From Frankia sp. AgKG'84/4 (GTDB taxonomy: Bacteria > Actinomycetota > Actinomycetes > Frankiales > Frankiaceae), in NCBI RefSeq assembly GCF_023242965.2, contig NZ_JALKFU020000006.1, positions 1 to 35,625 of the forward strand: DNA of 35,625 nt, given 5' to 3'. Under the pieces are notes generated by a model, which saw only the letters and a program-made list of their open reading frames with translations, had not been told where the DNA came from and did no database searches. Shown here piece after piece: positions 15,928 through 23,472 of this stretch. The position numbers and the translations under genes were made by a program. Every line of letters starts with the position of its first letter. The stretch's first letter is position 1.

Positions 15928-16353
15928 ATGGGCAAGATCATTGTCGGCGTCGATGGAAGCGACACAGCGAGCAAAGCCGCGGCCAGAGCGGCGGAGCTCG
16001 CTTCCGCCCTCGGGCATGAGCTGATCGTCGTCAGCGCCTTCAGCTCAATCGACCGGTTGCAGGTGGGCCGACCCGGCAACGAACTCGACCTGTCCGCGAG
16101 CGATGCCGCGCTGAAGATAGCCGAACAGGCGATCCAAGATCTCCCGGTCGACCTTGCTGGCCTGACCGCCACTCCTCGCTCGGAGTACGGCAAGCCGGCT
16201 GATGTGCTCGTCGGTGTCGCCGAAGAGCTCGGGGCGAGCATCATCGTGGTGGGCAACAAACGCGTCCAAGGCGTCACCCGAGTCCTGGGCAGCATCGCAG
16301 CGGACGTCGCCCATCATGCGCCTTGCGACATCCTCATCGCGCACACCCACTGA
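15928..16353 (+). CDS. Universal stress protein, UspA family
   Basis: 141 residues, a single Usp domain. The N-terminal strand and loop KIIVGVDGSDTASKAAARAAEL hold the conserved Asp of the nucleotide pocket. The C-terminal half has ELGASIIVVGNKRVQGVTRVLGSIAADVAHHAPCDILIAHT, the G-(x)n-G-(x)n-GS segment that binds ATP in ATP-type Usp proteins; here the first glycine spacing is slightly loose. Such proteins help survival under starvation, hypoxia or oxidative stress. The ATG follows the MaoC remnant with a GAGAGG site nearby. No local partner indicates a specific role. Confidence 0.93.
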   Translation: MGKIIVGVDGSDTASKAAARAAELASALGHELIVVSAFSSIDRLQVGRPGNELDLSASDAALKIAEQAIQDLPVDLAGLTATPRSEYGKPADVLVGVAEELGASIIVVGNKRVQGVTRVLGSIAADVAHHAPCDILIAHTH

Positions 16354-16460
16354 GGAGATGCCGCCGCCAGCAACATCGGGATGCCGGCACGGGCTCAGCC
16401 TCCAGGGCGGCATCTGGAGGGTCACCACCCTCGTGTTCGCGCAGAGCGGGTGCTAGCGGC

Positions 16461-16699
16461 ATGCGGGCGGCGTTCGCACTGGCGGCCATGGGCCCGGCCG
16501 CCAGCTTCCTCCTTTTCTCGAACATCACCGTGGCGCAGGCGGTCTCACTCTCACCTCGGCTTCGGCATGCCCGAACGGTCAGGCGACGTACACCCAGCCG
16601 ATCGGCTACCAGGCCTGTGCCTTCACTCGAACATCCGTCCCAGCGCCGGTCCAACTTCGGCGGTCGGCGCCTCTCGGCAGGCCTATATCTCCCGGTTGA
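16461..16699 (+). pseudogene. Small secreted protein remnant cut by the IS3 element
   Basis: ATG 16461 opens a clear signal-peptide-like start (MRAAFALAAMGPAASFLLFS, then NITVAQA). After that the same frame turns Arg-rich, while frame +2 reads like a secreted protein (TLTSASACPNGQATYTQPIG, then YQACAF). A frameshift near 16540 would join them. The +2 frame ends exactly at TGA 16697-16699, the first three bases of the IS3 left end. I read this as a secreted protein gene frameshifted and interrupted by the insertion; the family is unknown. Confidence 0.4.
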
Positions 16700-16761
16700 A
16701 GTTGACCAGATTCTGTTCACACCTGGGCTCTTTGGGATAATGGTCCCAGGGAGGAGTGCAG

Positions 16762-17055
16762 GTGTCGAGATCATAACCGCCGTACACGGAGGAGTTCCGC
16801 CGGAAGATGGTGGAACTTGTCCGGGCTGGCCGTTCACCCGAGGCGTTGGCGAAGGAATACGGCCCGTCGGGGCCGTCGATCCGTAACTGGGTGCGCCAAG
16901 CCGAGCAGGAAGAAGGCGCGCGGGCCGACGGGCCGAGTGCCGCGGAACGCGAGGAGTTGAAACGGCTCCGGAAGGAGAACCGGCAGCTCCGCGAGGAACG
17001 CGACATTCTCCGTAAGGCCACGATTTTCTTCGCGACGGAGACCGATCAGAGATGA
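16762..17055 (+). pseudogene. IS3 orfA (helix-turn-helix protein) with an early nonsense codon
   Basis: GTG at 16762 follows GGGAGGAG and would start MSRS, but the fifth codon is TAA (16774-16776). The frame then resumes with PPYTEEFRRKMVELVRAGRS, the standard start of IS3 OrfA, so a single base change (tyrosine TAC to TAA) explains it. A shortened product could begin at ATG 16807 and would keep EALAKEYGPSGPSIRNWVRQ and the leucine-zipper tail ELKRLRKENRQLREERDILRKATIFFA. The TGA stop overlaps the orfB ATG (ATGA, 17052-17055), the site of coupling or frameshifting. Confidence 0.8.
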
Positions 17056-17930
17056 CGTTCGCTCTGATCGATGCGGAGAAAACACGCCATCCCGTCTCCG
17101 TCCTGGCCCGCGTGCTCGGTGTGTCACGCGAGGGCTACTACGCCTGGCGCCGCCGCGGCGGCCAGTCCGCTCGGACCGCCGACGACCAGACCCTGACCGT
17201 GAAGATCACCGCGGTGCATGCGGCGTCCCGGGCGACCTACGGCGCCCCGCGTGTGCACGCCGACCTGGCCGCCGCGGGCGTCCGGACCAGCCGTAAGCGC
17301 GTCGCCCGGCTGATGAGACAGGCGGGCCTACAAGGAGTCCACCGCCGCCGCCGGGTCAGCCTCACCCGCCGCGACCGCGCCGCCCACCTGCCACCCGACC
17401 TGGTCGGGCGCGACTTCACCGCCCCCGCACCGAACCGGGTCGGGACCGCCGACGTCACCTACGTCCCGACCGGGCAGGGCTGGCTGTACCTCGCGGTCGT
17501 CCTCGACCTGTACGCCCGCAAGATCGTCGGATGGTCCCTGTCCGACGAGCAGAAGACCCCGCTCGTCGCCGATGCCCTCACCATGGCGCTCCAACACCGC
17601 CGGCCCGCCCCCGGCGTCATTCACCACTCCGACCAAGGCGGTCAATACCTATCTCGGGACTTCGCCACGCTCTGCCGCCAGCACGAGGTGCGACGCTCCG
17701 TCGGATCCGCCGGTGATTGCTATGATAATGCGGTCACGGAGTCGTTCTTCGCCACCCTCGAATGCGAACTCCTCGACCGCACCACCTTCGCCACCCACGA
17801 CCAGGCCCGCGCCGCCATCTTCGATTTCATCGAGGGATTCTACAACCGGCAACGCCGCCACTCCACCAACGGACATCTCAGCCCCCACGAGCACGAAATC
17901 CACTTCAACGAGTACCATCAAGCCGCATAA
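17052..17930 (+). CDS. IS3 orfB transposase (DDE integrase core)
   Basis: 292 residues. The N-terminal helix-rich part (SVLARVLGVSREGYYAWRRR, then THGAPRVHADL-like AARATYGAPRVHADLAAAGV) leads to the rve integrase core. The catalytic triad is visible: D in VGTADVTYVPT, D in IHHSDQGGQYLS, and E in NAVTESFFATLE, 35 residues after the second D. The end, FYNRQRRHSTNGHLSPHEHE, is typical. The gene looks intact and would need OrfA or an OrfAB fusion for transposition. Confidence 0.94.
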   Translation: MTFALIDAEKTRHPVSVLARVLGVSREGYYAWRRRGGQSARTADDQTLTVKITAVHAASRATYGAPRVHADLAAAGVRTSRKRVARLMRQAGLQGVHRRRRVSLTRRDRAAHLPPDLVGRDFTAPAPNRVGTADVTYVPTGQGWLYLAVVLDLYARKIVGWSLSDEQKTPLVADALTMALQHRRPAPGVIHHSDQGGQYLSRDFATLCRQHEVRRSVGSAGDCYDNAVTESFFATLECELLDRTTFATHDQARAAIFDFIEGFYNRQRRHSTNGHLSPHEHEIHFNEYHQAA

Positions 17931-17969
17931 CTGTTCAAAGCCCTATCTGTGAACAGAACCGGGGCAACT

Positions 17970-18266
17970 TCAGGACTGGTACTCTCCGATGACCGTCAGC
18001 TGCTCCGGAGCCGGCGGCTCCGCGAGCCATTCCCTGAGGTTCTGCTGGAACTCCAGGAACTCAGGCACCGTCGGGAGCGGGTTCTCGACCCCTTCCGCGA
18101 CCTGCAGCAGCACGACGTAGGTCACACCGTCCTCCAGCCGGTAGGAAGAGTAACGGATGCCCTGGGGCCGCGCCTGGTCCAGCGCGGCGAACAACGACTT
18201 CACAGCGGCCTCGACCTCGGCGGCCTTCTCAGGCTTCACCTTGGTTCTCAGTAGCATCGCCGACAT
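17970..18266 (-). CDS. Small ABM-like barrel protein whose stop codon comes from the IS3 end
   Basis: 98 residues from ATG 18266: MSAMLLRTKVKPEKAAEVEA, then VKSLFAALDQARPQGIRYSSY, VTYVVLLQVAEGVENPLP and the tail EQLTVIGEYQS. This resembles a family of small, ferredoxin-like-fold proteins found in actinomycetes, whose members usually end a residue or two later with an aromatic. The stop TGA occupies 17972-17970, which are the outermost bases of the IS3 right end. So the insertion fell in the last codons and replaced the natural stop while barely shortening the protein. It is divergent from an ECF41 sigma factor, the usual kind of ECF41 neighbour. Confidence 0.75.
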   Translation of the reverse strand: MSAMLLRTKVKPEKAAEVEAAVKSLFAALDQARPQGIRYSSYRLEDGVTYVVLLQVAEGVENPLPTVPEFLEFQQNLREWLAEPPAPEQLTVIGEYQS

Positions 18267-18305
18267 CTGCTCAACCTTCTCTGTCACACGGGCCGACTGT
18301 CGTCG

Positions 18306-18326
18306 GTCATGGCTATGACACGTGTC
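18306..18326. promoter_or_regulatory. Overlapping palindromes upstream of the ECF sigma gene
   Basis: GTCAT (18306-18310) pairs with ATGAC (18315-18319), and GACACGTGTC (18317-18326) is a perfect 10-bp palindrome overlapping it. They lie in the 78-base gap between the small ABM-like gene and the sigma factor. Role unknown; a regulator site or part of an autoregulated ECF promoter is possible. Confidence 0.35.
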
Positions 18327-18344
18327 GACCGAGGAGTGTGACCG

Positions 18345-19262
18345 GTGGAAGATGCAGAGTGGCTCGCCGCGCGGTTCGAGGAACACCGCGGGCACCTTCG
18401 CGCCGTCGCCTACCGCATGCTGGGCTCCCTGCACGAGGCCGATGACGCGGTACAGGACGCCTGGCTGCGGCTGAACCGGCCCGGGGCCGGTGAGATAGAG
18501 AACCTGGGCGGCTGGCTCACCACCGTCGTCGCCCGGATCTGCCTGAACATGCTGCGGGCCCGCCGGGTGCGGACCGAGGATCCGATCGGGGTGTACGTCC
18601 CCGACCCGATTGTCGCCCCGGACCCGGTCGGTGGCCCCCAGCAACCCGAACAGCCCGAACAGGAGGCGCTGCTCGCGGAGTCGGTCGGACTCGCCCTGAT
18701 CATCATCCTCGACACCCTGACGCCCGCCGAGCGGCTCACCTTCGTGCTGCACGACATGTTCGGCCTGCCGTTTGACGAGATCGCGCCGATGGTCGACCGC
18801 ACCCCGACCGCGGCGCGGCAGCTGGCCAGCCGGGCCCGCCGCCGGGTGCGGGAGCTGGGCACATCGACCCCGGACGTCGACCACACCGTCCAGCGCCGGG
18901 TCGTCGACGCCTTCTTCGCCGCCGCCCGCGGCGGCGACTTCGACGCCCTCGTCGAGCTGCTGGATCCCGACATCATCCTGCGTGCCGACGGCGGAGTCGG
19001 CCGGCCGCAGGCCACGGCGGTGGTCCGCGGGGCACCGACCGTCGCCCGTAGGGCGCTCATGTTTGCCCAGCCCTCGGCGGCGGTGCGCCCGGTACTGGTC
19101 AACGGCGCCGCGGGAGTGGTCATCACCCTCGACGACCAGCCGATCTCGCTGATGGGCTTCACCGTGACCGACGAGCGGATCGCCGAGATCTACGCCATCG
19201 TCGACCCCGATCGACTCAACTCCCTGGACCTGGCGGCCGTCACACTCGACGGCACGGCGTGA
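18345..19262 (+). CDS. ECF41-type RNA polymerase sigma factor (SigJ-like)
   Basis: 305 residues from GTG 18345. Region 2 reads RAVAYRMLGSLHEADDAVQDAWLRL; region 4 reads LDTLTPAERLTFVLHDMFGLPFDEIAPMVDRTPTAARQLASRARRRV. The C-terminal ~130 residues are a SnoaL/NTF2-like domain, the hallmark of ECF41, with the DGGxGR-type motif (ADGGVGRPQ, about 217-225) and the end motif DPDRL (the family NPDKL). In ECF41 this domain replaces a separate anti-sigma factor and tunes activity from within. Targets are usually few and adjacent, so the divergent small gene and the sigma gene itself are candidates. The signal is unknown. Confidence 0.93.
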   Translation: MEDAEWLAARFEEHRGHLRAVAYRMLGSLHEADDAVQDAWLRLNRPGAGEIENLGGWLTTVVARICLNMLRARRVRTEDPIGVYVPDPIVAPDPVGGPQQPEQPEQEALLAESVGLALIIILDTLTPAERLTFVLHDMFGLPFDEIAPMVDRTPTAARQLASRARRRVRELGTSTPDVDHTVQRRVVDAFFAAARGGDFDALVELLDPDIILRADGGVGRPQATAVVRGAPTVARRALMFAQPSAAVRPVLVNGAAGVVITLDDQPISLMGFTVTDERIAEIYAIVDPDRLNSLDLAAVTLDGTA

Positions 19263-19324
19263 GTGGCCCGGCGCTGTTGCGTTCTGGGGCAGCTGGGCAT
19301 GCCAGCGGCCTCGATGATCGGTGG

Positions 19325-19506
19325 TCAGACGGCGGCGGCGAGCTCGGTGAACGCGGCGGCCAGCCGGAGCTGTGGGTCGGTGTCGGCGGCGAGCTCATAG
19401 TGGCCGCGGCGGATGTTCTGCACGAGGGCGTGTCCGGCGCTGACGGTCTGAACGGAGCGGAGACGTTTCAGTCCGCGCATTGGCCGCACCCGTGCTTTCA
19501 ACCGTG
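19325..19506 (-). pseudogene. Transposase C-terminal fragment, IS6-like
   Basis: Minus-strand residues RLKARVRPMRGLKRLRSVQT, then VSAGHALVQNIRRGHYELAA and LRLAAAFTELAAAV match the C-terminus of DDE transposases of the IS6-related type. Only about 60 residues survive. The 5' side joins abruptly to the 3' end of a group II intron, so the intron sits immediately upstream in the transposase sense. Confidence 0.65.
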
Positions 19507-19580
19507 GTCGGGTGGCCCGGGGGGATCGCACCCCCGGGCTCCCACGGAACGGAGCGTGAACCTCTCGGTTCACTCCGCTC
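19507..19580 (-). ncRNA. Group II intron 3' end: domains V and VI
   Basis: Read on the minus strand, 19580-19547 is a 34-base hairpin starting GAGCGGAGTG and ending CGCTCCGTTC. It has the length, the AGC catalytic triad, a GAGA-type tetraloop and a two-base bulge position as in domain V of bacterial group II introns. Immediately after it (19546-19507) comes a second hairpin built on GGAGCCCGGGGG / CCCCCCGGGCCACC that ends in ACCCGAC, the usual domain VI with its 3' boundary. No reverse transcriptase frame or domains I-IV are present upstream; the sequence changes to a different transposase by about 19603. It is a 5'-truncated, dead intron copy inserted in a transposase gene. Confidence 0.78.
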
Positions 19581-19602
19581 TTCTCGCCGTGATCCGGTCG
19601 GC

Positions 19603-19995
19603 ATGGATGCCCAGGCCCAGTGCGCGAAGATGAAGTCCCAGCTCGGCTGGACCGCCGCCCGGCTGCGTCACCCCGAGCAGGCCATCCGCTGGACCTGGCT
19701 GCTCATCGCCGCCTACGCCCAACTCCGCCTCGCCCGCGACCTGGCCACCGACCTGCGCCGGCCCTGGGAAAGACGCCCCCGCCCAGGCAAGTCCCTCACG
19801 CCCTACCGGGTCCGCCGCGCATTTCGACATCTGCGTGATCGCCTGGGCACCCCGACCCATCTACCGAAAACCAGCCACCCCGGCCCCGGACGCCCACCCG
19901 GAGGTCGGAACACCCCCGCTCCACGCCACGACTCGGGTCAGAACTTCGCAAAACAGGCATACCCGCGAAGTCGAGACGCAAGAAGAAAGGTTAAA
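19603..19995 (+). pseudogene. Transposase C-terminal fragment (IS701-like, NF041680-type)
   Basis: The plus-strand frame reads KSQLGWTAARLRHPEQAIRW, TWLLIAAYAQLRLARDLATD, LRRPWERRPRPGKSLTPYRV, then GPGRPPGGRNTPAPRHD. This is the characteristic end of a widespread actinomycete transposase family, with an aromatic RWTWL motif and a proline-rich basic tail. The N-terminal catalytic part is missing and the stop is lost, because the frame runs into an IS3 orfA on the other strand at 19998. Confidence 0.72.
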
Positions 19996-19997
19996 TC

Positions 19998-20402
19998 TCA
20001 AGCCAAGAGCGCGTGCGCTTTTCCCACAACTTCCAGCGCCGCTTTCGTTCGCGCCAGCTCAGCGGCGAGCCGTTCGCTCTCCCGCCGTAGCCGCTCGTTG
20101 TCGGCGTCTTTCTCCGTCGCCGCGGGCCGGCCGGCGGGCCTGCCCTCGAGGGCTTCGCGAGCCCCCTGCTCCTGCGCCTCGCGCCATTTCTGGATGTGGG
20201 AGTGGTACAGACCTTCCCGGCGCAGCAGGGCTCCTCGTTCGCCCGCACCGGTCAGGCCGTCGTACTCGGTCAGGATTCTCTTCTTGTAGGCCGCGGTGAA
20301 GGTCCGGCGCTTCGGCCGGTCCGACCGCGGTCCGCCTCGCGAGGAGCTCACCCCGCCATCCTCCTGCTTCGAGGAGGCCATGTCCGCCATGGTCAACGTC
20401 AC
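19998..20402 (-). pseudogene. IS3-type orfA without its orfB
   Basis: Minus-strand residues RPKRRTFTAAYKKRILTEYD, then GERGALLRREGLYHSHIQKW form the HTH of an IS3-family OrfA. NERLRRESERLAAELARTKAALEVVGKAHALLA forms the coiled-coil tail. GTG 20402 or ATG 20390 could start it. OrfB should follow below 19998, but that sequence belongs to another transposase, so the element is broken at this point. It differs clearly from the OrfA at 16762-17055, so a separate IS type was involved. Confidence 0.8.
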
Positions 20403-21225
20403 TGGTCTGAAGATCCCGTCTCGCCCTACCGCTACACAGGTCTCAAAGATCCATCTGTCTCATAGGACTCCGACAGACAGGGAGGCGCTGGGGACGCGCA
20501 CGCCGGATGCGGGAACGGACAGGGACAGCTGCGCCATCACGAGCGCGGCGGCCAGTGACGTAGTGTCCGGGGCCTCTCCGCCCAGTGATCCGCCGGCCGG
20601 GGCGGATCCGAACCGCGGCGATTGGCTCTATGTGATCTGTGGGGAGAACACCAATCCCGGCGTTGGTGCGGCTGCGGTCGCCGGGGCCTGGGTGTGGACC
20701 AGGACGGCAGCGCCCGTCGCCGACCCCGCGCAGCTCGCCCAGCAGGCCTACAACGAGCTGCGCCCGCAGACGCCGGTCGTGGACTACCGCCCCCGCCATC
20801 ACACCGGAGAACCGGAGTCGACGTTGGTGGGCCTACGGACGTACGTCTGGGTCGAGCAGGCATCCCTGCAGACGGCGAGCAAGCGGGTCACAGCCGGTGG
20901 AGTCTGGGCGCAGGTGACCGAAACTGTCCAGTCAGTGACCATCGATCCGGGCGACGGCACGGCACCGATCGTCTGTCCGGGCGGAGGCGTTCCCTACGAC
21001 CCGGCGCTGCCCCTCGATCGGCAGGTCGCGAACTGCTGGCACGTCTACGCCCGACCGGGATCGTTCCAGCTGCGAGTCTCGGTGACCTGGACGGCGACCT
21101 GGACCGGGAGCGGCGGAGCCGGCGGGATCTTGGCCCCCATGACCGTCACCGGGAACGTCGCGGTGCCTGTCCAGGAGATCCAGACCGTCAACAACGCACT
21201 CGGGATGAACGGGAGGTCCGGCTGA
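20380..21225 (+). CDS. Hypothetical protein with a disrupted 5' end
   Basis: The convincing coding part begins near 20600 with GDWLYVICGENTNPGVGAAA and continues with DPAQLAQQAYNELRPQTPVV, LRTYVWVEQASL, VTIDPGDGTAPIVCPGGGVP and FQLRVSVTWTATWTGSGG to TGA at 21223. It resembles a family of secreted actinomycete proteins with a PKD-like GDGT...C...Y...P beta domain, often encoded in sporulation or conjugative contexts. Family members begin with a signal peptide; none is present. Upstream the frame passes into the end of a transposon remnant, so the native start was lost. ATG 20380 with GAGGAGG just before it is only the first plausible restart. Confidence 0.6.
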   Translation: MSAMVNVTGLKIPSRPTATQVSKIHLSHRTPTDREALGTRTPDAGTDRDSCAITSAAASDVVSGASPPSDPPAGADPNRGDWLYVICGENTNPGVGAAAVAGAWVWTRTAAPVADPAQLAQQAYNELRPQTPVVDYRPRHHTGEPESTLVGLRTYVWVEQASLQTASKRVTAGGVWAQVTETVQSVTIDPGDGTAPIVCPGGGVPYDPALPLDRQVANCWHVYARPGSFQLRVSVTWTATWTGSGGAGGILAPMTVTGNVAVPVQEIQTVNNALGMNGRSG

Positions 21226-21503
21226 CGGGGCGCAAATGATCCGTGGGTTCAAGGGGTCACTGCACAGGCTTCGTTGTGGACCTGCCGACCTCCTGTCAGT
21301 GTTCGCCAGCCTCCACGACCCAACAAGTCGGACCTGCAGGACCAGAAACGCGCCGAGGGAAAGCGACGCAGTACCGGCCCGTCGATCTCGCCAGTCGCTC
21401 CATCGACCTCCCCGTACGCCCGATCTACGACTGCACCGCGTTCGCCTGCCTTAAGAGATCACGGGCAGCCGGAATCTGTCCGGCAGATTTCTCGCACGAT
21501 CGC
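21226..21503. other. Intergenic stretch, no gene recognised
   Basis: About 280 bases between the end of the hypothetical gene and the convergent kinase gene. Short open frames exist in several registers but none shows family character or a ribosome site. I see no strong terminator hairpin followed by a T-run. Confidence 0.3.
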
Positions 21504-22232
21504 TTATGCAGAAACATCGGGAAGAAGCTTGGATGACCGGCTTTCGCCGGCGCCACGGGCGCAATCCGCCGAGCTCCGAAGTCGGGCGAGAAGATCGTTG
21601 TAGATGAGATCGACAACCCGCTCGAGCGAATCACTGGCATCGACGACCATCATCTTCTCCTTTTTCTCCGATAATCCCAGAAGGCATCCGCGTATCTGGG
21701 AAATTTGTTCCATCTCGAATTTGGACAGGCGGGTCCCTTCTCGGTTGGCGTAGCGCGCGGCTGCCTGTTCGGGTGAAAGATCAAGGAGGTATGTGACGTC
21801 CGGAACCGGAATCCCAATACCAGTCATCAGGGATTCGATCAGATCCCGAAGCGTCATCGGGTCAACGGGCGAACTCTCGGGCAGGAACTGCCCCTGATAG
21901 GCAACGACAGAGTCGAGAAAACGATCGGCCAGCATCACGTCCCGAGAAATTCTCCCAGCCCGCTCCCACTTAACGGATTCATGGTAGAGCAAATAAAGCA
22001 GTGCGGCTCGAGGGCCCTCTTCAAAGCCAACCGAAAAAAATAGAGATTTGCGGACTGCCTGTTGGACTGGGGCCCGCGAGCTGGGGGTGGCGAAGTCTCG
22101 CAGAAGATCGACGGACCACTGATCTTTTTGAAGCCGCGATGCGACCTGCCGTGCCACGCTCGATTTCCCACTAGCCTCGATACCCTCGAACGACACGAAC
22201 AACCTAGCGCTCTGCCCCGGTTCGTGGATCAC
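21504..22232 (-). CDS. Thymidylate-kinase-like nucleotide kinase
   Basis: 242 residues from GTG 22232 (IHEPGQSARLFVSFEG), with GAGGGG ten bases upstream; an earlier ATG at 22295 would add 21 unconserved residues. The P-loop is GIEASGKSS (17-25), followed by the substrate-site DR motif (MLADRFLDSVVAYQG) and the LID-type region DLSPEQAAARYANREGTRLS. Thymidylate kinases phosphorylate dTMP to dTDP. This copy differs from the housekeeping form in having EAS instead of DGS in the P-loop and a long C-terminus. Its base composition is lower in G+C than genes on the left, like the cluster at 24.3-34.5 kb, from which an IS256 remnant separates it. It could be a specialised nucleotide kinase of that cluster. 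Confidence 0.82.
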   Translation of the reverse strand: MIHEPGQSARLFVSFEGIEASGKSSVARQVASRLQKDQWSVDLLRDFATPSSRAPVQQAVRKSLFFSVGFEEGPRAALLYLLYHESVKWERAGRISRDVMLADRFLDSVVAYQGQFLPESSPVDPMTLRDLIESLMTGIGIPVPDVTYLLDLSPEQAAARYANREGTRLSKFEMEQISQIRGCLLGLSEKKEKMMVVDASDSLERVVDLIYNDLLARLRSSADCARGAGESRSSKLLPDVSA

Positions 22233-22411
22233 GATACGTCGACCCCTCAAGTTTCGAGATCTACCTTGCGGAGGACTATCCCATACCCTGCACAAGGAAG
22301 GCTCTGGGTTTTGCCGGCCGGCAATGTGCTCTTGGACACCGACCTGCCGGCGCGACAGATCGACGCCGGTTGGAGGACGAGTCCGGTGCCGGGAGGGTCA
22401 CGTCCGGGGGT

Positions 22412-23172
22412 GTGGTGTACGGAGAGTGACTCCGCGTGATCCTGGTGGAAGGTTGCGCGGCGAGGGCTTCGGGCGTCACGCCGATCTCGGGTGTGTCGGA
22501 TGGGTTGTTCGCGGCGTCGACTTTGGCGAGGACTTCCACACCGAGGTAGCGGTGGGTTGCGATCCACTCGTCGTGCTGCTCGGCGAGAACCGCGCCGACG
22601 AGACGTATGATGGCTCCGCGGTCAGGGAAGATGCCCACGACGTCGGTGCGTCGCCTGATGTCCTTGTTCAGGCGTTCCTGTGGATTCGAGGACCAGATCT
22701 GCCGCCAGATCTCCCGCGGGTAGGCGGTGAACGCGAGCAGGTCGGCTTTCGCTCCGGATAGATGTTCCGCGGCGCGAGGAAGTTTTTCGGTGAGTCCGTC
22801 GAGGACCCGGTCGAACTGGACGACGACCTCGTTCGCGTCGGCCTGATCGAAGATTGTTCTCACGACGGTGGCGACCCAGGGCTGCGAGGATCTCGGTGTG
22901 AGGACGAGCAGGTCTCGCGGGTAGTAAGTCCGGCATCTCTGCCACGAGGCGTCGGGCAGGGTCGCTCCGATCGCGTTGACCAGGCCGCGGTGGGCATCGG
23001 AGGTGACGAGGCGGACCCCGGACAGGCCACGGGCGACCAGACCGCGGAAGAACGCCAGCCAGCCGGTGCCGTCCTCGCTGCTCACGACGTCCAGGCCGAG
23101 GATCTCCCGGTGCCCGTCGCCGTTGACCCCGACCGCGAGTAGGCAGTGCACGCCCGTCACGCGACGAGACGA
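22412..23172 (-). pseudogene. IS256-family transposase, N-terminus lost
   Basis: From about 23172 the minus strand reads VTGVHCLLAVGVNGDGHREI, SGVRLVTSDAHRGLVNAIGA, then QERLNKDIRRRTDVVGIFPD. This gives the second catalytic Asp (SDAHRGL) and the catalytic Glu region (NPQERLN), but the first catalytic Asp motif (YLDA) is absent. Upstream sequence in the same frame is unlike any transposase N-terminus. No stop occurs before the terminal repeat; the frame continues to 22276 outside the element. It cannot be active. Confidence 0.85.
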
Positions 23173-23472
23173 GCGATCCCCGGGACCGGGGTCCCGCTCG
23201 CGGACGCCATGATGATCAGAGCGCGGCGGACCCGGATCGAGCGGTGTTTCCCACGGCGCGCGATCGCCTGCAACCGTTAGCCTTCCTCGTCGGTCAGCCG
23301 TCGCGCTCGTACTGGCTGTCCTCCCATCGGGCTCACCTCCCGGATCGGCGTCAGCTACCGATCCCGACGCTGCACCCGAAACCGCCCGATACCCAGCACC
23401 TCGCCTGGCGTGTCCTCGCAACCCAGGAACGTTCATGGTCAGCGCACTAGCCGATCACGGCCCGTACACCAC
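22412..23472 (-). mobile_element. IS256-family element, internally deleted, with both ends
   Basis: GTGGTGTACGG at 22412-22422 is mirrored by CCGTACACCAC at 23462-23472, and the repeats agree at several further bases inward. The same GTGGTGTA core occurs at the IS256 ends near 34481 and 34677. The ends enclose about 1.06 kb containing a transposase fragment. Intact IS256 elements are roughly 1.3-1.5 kb, so part of the interior is gone. Confidence 0.75.

Larger units (their letters stand above)
16697..17972 (+). mobile_element. IS3-family insertion sequence, 1,276 bp
   Basis: The left end (from TGAAGTTG at 16697) and the reverse complement of the right end (CAACTTCA at 17965-17972) match over about 38 bases: TGAAGTTGnCCnGnTTCTGT, then TCACA and a shared GGGCT/TTTG. 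Between them lie orfA and orfB in the usual overlapping layout. Length and structure fit IS3. The flanking three bases are GGT on the left and GGA on the right, so no exact target duplication is evident; mutation or a one-ended rearrangement could explain that. OrfA carries a nonsense codon, so this copy may not move on its own. Confidence 0.88.

Noticed and set aside
16697-17972. Target-site duplication of the IS3 element
   Set aside because: Flanking triplets are GGT and GGA, which do not match exactly, so I did not annotate one.
18282-18304. ECF41 promoter (TGTCACA at 18282-18288, CGTC at 18301-18304)
   Set aside because: The 12-base gap between the boxes is too short for a normal ECF promoter spacer.
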